32,066 bases of DNA. Origin: a virus. The stretch is from IMG/VR virus record IMGVR_UViG_3300031578_000215, positions 1-32,066 of that record; one strand, written 5' to 3'. Position numbers and translations under genes: made by a program. The notes below the pieces were generated by a model. It did no database searches. It saw only the letters and a program-made list of their open reading frames with translations, and was not told the DNA's origin. Every line of letters begins with the position of its first letter. The first letter of the stretch is position 1. Shown piece by piece: positions 29,710 to 32,066 of the stretch.

Positions 29710-29803
29710 TGTGTCGAAATCTTTTATTCTAACATAGAAGCCTTAAATAACCATTTATCCATATTTAAGTTTGAAATAAATACACAAGCCAGATTTCGAC
29801 ACA
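29710..29803. mobile_element. 94-bp MITE-like element with 13-bp terminal inverted repeats
   Basis: TGTGTCGAAATCT (29710-29722) and its exact complement (29791-29803) bound 94 bp. The element is flanked by the direct repeat ATTAA (29705-29709 and 29804-29808), like a 5-bp target duplication. Inside is a second stem CTTAAAT/ATTTAAG (29742-29748, 29763-29769). It has no coding capacity and no transposase is in the window. Alternatively the nested stems are a functional RNA fold before the endolysin gene. Confidence 0.5.
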
Positions 29804-29819
29804 ATTAAATACCAAAATT

Positions 29820-30230
29820 ATGTTTTATTTTAGCCAGACATCATCAAAAAGACTTTCCACTTGTGATCCACGATTACAAAAATTATTTAATGAAGTTATA
29901 AAAACTATAGATTGTACTATTGCTTGTGGATTTCGAAACAGAGATGAACAAGAGAAAATGTATAATAAAGGTCTTTCACAAAAGAAATGGCCTGATAGCA
30001 AACATAATCAAAGACCATCATTAGCTGTTGATGTTTACCCGTACATAAACAATAAGATGATTAACGGAGATTATCCAAAAGAAGTCGGGCAAATTAAATA
30101 TTTTGCTGGACAAGTAATACAGATTGCTAGATATCTTGAAATACCTATTATATGGGGCGGAGATTGGAATAATGATGGGAATACTATAAACAATGGGTTT
30201 AATGACTTAGGCCATTACGAGCTAATCTAA
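29820..30230 (+). CDS. Endolysin, M15-type zinc peptidase (136 aa)
   Basis: The zinc ligands of VanY/endolysin-type M15 peptidases are present: H62 and D71 in SKHNQRPSLAVDVYPY, and H132 in FNDLGHYELI, with IIWGGDWNNDG before it. Length and layout are those of small phage endolysins that cut peptide bonds in peptidoglycan. There is no signal peptide, so a holin is needed for release; a three-helix holin is at 31158. The gene has no clear ribosome site and lies directly after the MITE-like element. It converges with the minus-strand lysis genes, the stops overlapping by 2 bp. Confidence 0.9.
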   Translation: MFYFSQTSSKRLSTCDPRLQKLFNEVIKTIDCTIACGFRNRDEQEKMYNKGLSQKKWPDSKHNQRPSLAVDVYPYINNKMINGDYPKEVGQIKYFAGQVIQIARYLEIPIIWGGDWNNDGNTINNGFNDLGHYELI

Positions 30231-30466
30231 AGATCTTTATCAAAAGCATTTCTTATCAAAAGCTTTTTAATATCATCTATTTCTTTATTCAAAGTACTAA
30301 CTTCTGCTTCTAATTCAATTGTTTCTTTGGTTATGTTTTCTACATTTTCTTGTAATCTATCAGTTTTTTCAAAAAATCTTTTTATAAAAAACGATATAAT
30401 TGAGCTTAATAATACAATTAAAAATACGCAGATAGTTGTTTCTTTTACAATTAAGCTTGGAATCAT
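30227..30466 (-). CDS. Membrane-anchored coiled-coil protein, possible spanin-like (79 aa)
   Basis: A single membrane segment (TTICVFLIVLLSSIISFFI, residues 9-27) is followed by KRFFEK and a coiled coil (LQENVENITKETIELEAEVS). An N-terminal anchor plus coiled coil is the plan of inner-membrane spanins, and a small lipoprotein is encoded nearby (30906-31079). However, the basic residues just after the membrane segment favour a cytoplasmic C-terminus, which argues against it. It directly follows the RusA gene. Confidence 0.6.
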   Translation of the reverse strand: MIPSLIVKETTICVFLIVLLSSIISFFIKRFFEKTDRLQENVENITKETIELEAEVSTLNKEIDDIKKLLIRNAFDKDL

Positions 30467-30925
30467 TTAATTATCCATTATTTTAAAAATTTCATCATAA
30501 TCTAGGTTAGTAGCATCACCTACAAAAATACGAACCTTATTTTTATCGCTATATTGTTTAGAAACAATTAATTGTGATACTAAACGATCATCTATATATA
30601 CTATGTTCGTCAAAGAGTCTTTTATAGCCTTAACCAAATTATCAAGATCTGGTTTTGATGTATGAAATATTTTATTTGAAATGGTTTTCTTTTTTTTAGC
30701 TTCGCTCCAGCTTTCGGGTGGTGTAAAGAAAAAGAAAACAAACAAACATACAGAAGAATCAAAAATCTTTTTGCCTTTCATCTCTTTTTTAGCATGCCAT
30801 TGGACTATTTCTTCATATTTCTTAGTCTTAGATGGCGTATAAGACGAACGTTTATTATTTCTAAAACACATCCTATGTCGTAATTTAGAAATTGGGATTA
30901 AATCATCAATGATTATCTTTATCAT
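30467..30925 (-). CDS. rusA: RusA-family Holliday junction resolvase (152 aa)
   Basis: The RusA active-site pattern is clear: KPDLDNLVKAIKDSL (D93, D95) followed by VYIDDRLV (D112/D113). RusA dimers cut four-way junctions symmetrically with divalent metal. The N-terminus (KIIIDDLIPISKLRHRM) and basic region RNNKRSSYTPSKTKKYEE fit. In lambdoid phages RusA is usually an early gene; here it is in the late leftward unit among lysis genes, where it could resolve branched DNA before packaging. It overlaps the lipoprotein gene by 20 bp. Confidence 0.9.
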   Translation of the reverse strand: MIKIIIDDLIPISKLRHRMCFRNNKRSSYTPSKTKKYEEIVQWHAKKEMKGKKIFDSSVCLFVFFFFTPPESWSEAKKKKTISNKIFHTSKPDLDNLVKAIKDSLTNIVYIDDRLVSQLIVSKQYSDKNKVRIFVGDATNLDYDEIFKIMDN

Positions 30926-31079
30926 TTTTTTCTATAGGAAAATCTAATTTAGTTGGTGTTTTCTGTTCATATTTTACTACCGAGTCTGTATGTCCATTTT
31001 TATTCGAAATAACTTGTGTGAATGCCGAACATCCAAAACAAAAAAATACTATCATTATCAAAATTATAATTTTATTCAT
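30906..31079 (-). CDS. Small lipoprotein, possible outer-membrane spanin (57 aa)
   Basis: ATG 31077-31079 follows CGGAGTAAAA. The signal peptide MNKIIILIMIVFFCFGCSAF has a lipobox-like FGC with Cys17 as lipidation site, leaving a 41-residue mature lipoprotein without strong structure. A lipoprotein beside holin and a membrane coiled-coil protein suggests the outer partner of a spanin pair for disrupting the outer membrane, which would require a Gram-negative host. Proline content is low compared with Rz1, so the role stays tentative. Confidence 0.65.
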   Translation of the reverse strand: MNKIIILIMIVFFCFGCSAFTQVISNKNGHTDSVVKYEQKTPTKLDFPIEKNDKDNH

Positions 31080-31157
31080 ATTTTTTTTACTCCGTTAAAA
31101 AATATATTAATAAGCTTAATTATAACTTATTTTTACATGTTTTGCTATATTTTTGTT

Positions 31158-31532
31158 CTAGAAATGATCACGCGCCACACCCTTAATTTTTTCGATAGTC
31201 CTATATCCACTATTAACAAAAATTAAAGATACCATTGAGACTAAATTATCTATATCAACTGGTGGCACATGTAATCCAGCCGTTCGCATTAATGGGCTTA
31301 TTATAAGATGAAATAATAATCCAGCAGAACAAACCCAAAAAACGCTATATCTCGCCCCAGTAATAAAGAAATTACTGTGTTTAAGCTCCATCTTAGCAAT
31401 ATCTGTTTGTAATTCGGCCTTATGCAATTCAAGATTAGAAAGAATTTTCTCAATCTGAACTCTTTCATCTTGAGACGTAACCGTAGCAAGAGCAATATCA
31501 CCAATTTTCTTTATAATAGTAGATATATTCAT
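31158..31532 (-). CDS. Three-helix holin (124 aa)
   Basis: Residues 27-52 are an amphipathic helix (LSNLELHKAELQTDIAKMEL). After it come a hydrophobic segment (YSVFWVCSAGLLFHLIISPL), a linker and a second segment (DNLVSMVSLIFVNSGYRTIE) ending EKIKG. The xGYRTIEKIKG end and the pre-membrane helix are typical of the three-helix holins (GTA holin group). The holin makes the pores that trigger lysis and let the endolysin reach the wall. The ribosome site is AAAGGA. It follows the fibre gene directly. Confidence 0.82.
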   Translation of the reverse strand: MNISTIIKKIGDIALATVTSQDERVQIEKILSNLELHKAELQTDIAKMELKHSNFFITGARYSVFWVCSAGLLFHLIISPLMRTAGLHVPPVDIDNLVSMVSLIFVNSGYRTIEKIKGVARDHF

Positions 31533-31542
31533 ATATTATCCT

Positions 31543-32066
31543 TTACTGGTAAGGCTTAGGCCATACAACAACGTGCATCTTGAAAGGATCCCCCCAGCCG
31601 ATTTCAGCTTTAATAGAAACCGAATGCTGACTAACAGTGTCCACTGTTTCTATAGTCTTATCCGATCCCGCTAAGTTACGAACCTCTCCTGCTGTTCCGT
31701 CATTCGGATTATATACGGTAACATTGGCTGCTGTCGGAACATCAAGCAATGCAGTAGTGTAGTTAAAGTGTGCAACATGCATCATCGTAGGATCCACTTC
31801 ATAGCAAAATGCAGATAGTATTGCAGATGTCATCCGTGACGCAGTTCCTACCTTAATACGATTATCCTCTGTACACGCAATTCTAGTTTCTGTTTTTGTG
31901 ACCTCGTCCCGATCTTCAAAACCAATAAACGTAGATCCGCGGTGCATTGCTAATTTTTTAAATACCATATATTCAGTTATTGTTTCAGTACCTGGTGTTC
32001 TGATTAAAAGTCCTAGCCTAGTTGCCGCTGGATTAAATGAAGCTAAGCTTATGCCCTCCCATTTAA
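31543..32066 (-). CDS. Tail fibre, C-terminal part (continues from 1054 through base 1)
   Basis: The frame is open at the right edge and needs one base from beyond it. Its first full codons read KWEGISLASFNPAATRLGLL, followed by IRTPGTETITEYMVFKKLAM. Joined to the left-edge fibre it gives one frame of 526 codons including the stop. The part seen here is beta-rich and ends DPFKMHVVVWPKPYQ, a plausible receptor-binding tip. An internal ATG at 31968 has no ribosome site, which also argues that the gene is longer. Confidence 0.78.
   Translation of the reverse strand, partial: KWEGISLASFNPAATRLGLLIRTPGTETITEYMVFKKLAMHRGSTFIGFEDRDEVTKTETRIACTEDNRIKVGTASRMTSAILSAFCYEVDPTMMHVAHFNYTTALLDVPTAANVTVYNPNDGTAGEVRNLAGSDKTIETVDTVSQHSVSIKAEIGWGDPFKMHVVVWPKPYQ

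Noticed and set aside
15065-30000. DnaA-box-like TTATCCAC/TTATCCAT sites (near 15258, 24432 and 29757)
   Set aside because: Each differs from the consensus, they are scattered and none clusters; chance matches in AT-rich DNA.

Overview
The window looks like a complete genome of a temperate, P22-type podovirus of an AT-rich, probably Gram-negative host. It reads as a circular molecule opened inside a tail-fibre gene. The minus-strand frame that starts at 1054 runs open off base 1 with one base left over. The minus-strand frame open at 32066 needs exactly that one base to stay in register, and it ends at 31543. Joined, they give one 525-residue protein. P22-type portal, coat, gp4-like and gp10-like proteins show the virion type. 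A lipoprotein, a three-helix holin and ankyrin-repeat proteins point to a Gram-negative, possibly host-associated bacterium. The host itself cannot be named from the sequence.

Late genes are on the minus strand, read right to left from a promoter near 21.8 kb. The order is small terminase (21.3-21.7 kb), six small genes of unknown function, large terminase (17.8-19.3 kb), portal (15.5-17.6 kb), two small basic or helical proteins, then scaffold, coat, gp4-like, gp10-like, a needle-position protein, three candidate ejection proteins, a collar-type fibre and the split fibre. After the wrap come holin, lipoprotein, a RusA resolvase and a membrane coiled-coil protein (30.2-31.5 kb). An integration block (12.5-15.0 kb) interrupts the structural genes between portal and scaffold. 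It has a catalytic-domain-only tyrosine recombinase resembling FimB/FimE, several small genes, a 360-bp control region with terminators and operator-like repeats, and one plus-strand excisionase-like gene. Scaffold and coat have their own promoter and a leader with three regularly spaced small hairpins.

Early and accessory genes lie at 21.9-30.2 kb, mostly on the plus strand. A sigma70-type promoter drives nine small genes (21.98-24.41 kb), including an ankyrin protein and a paralogue of a gene in the terminase cluster. A second promoter feeds a structured leader and a helix-turn-helix gene. A minus-strand unit (25.3-27.1 kb) carries the repressor, the replication initiator, which has 12-bp iteron-like repeats inside its coding sequence, and a small helicase-loader-like protein. 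Divergent from it, a third promoter drives a Bet/RecT annealing protein, small genes, a single-strand-binding-like (DUF669) gene split by an in-frame stop, and an M15-type endolysin. The three plus-strand early promoters share a GTGCGA motif, suggesting one regulator controls them.

The least ordinary features are the leader at 24636-24718 with mutually exclusive hairpins, the covarying hairpins before the scaffold gene, the iterons inside the initiator gene, a 94-bp MITE-like insertion before the endolysin, and the FimB-like recombinase inside the structural operon. No tRNA, rRNA, CRISPR array or reverse transcriptase was seen.
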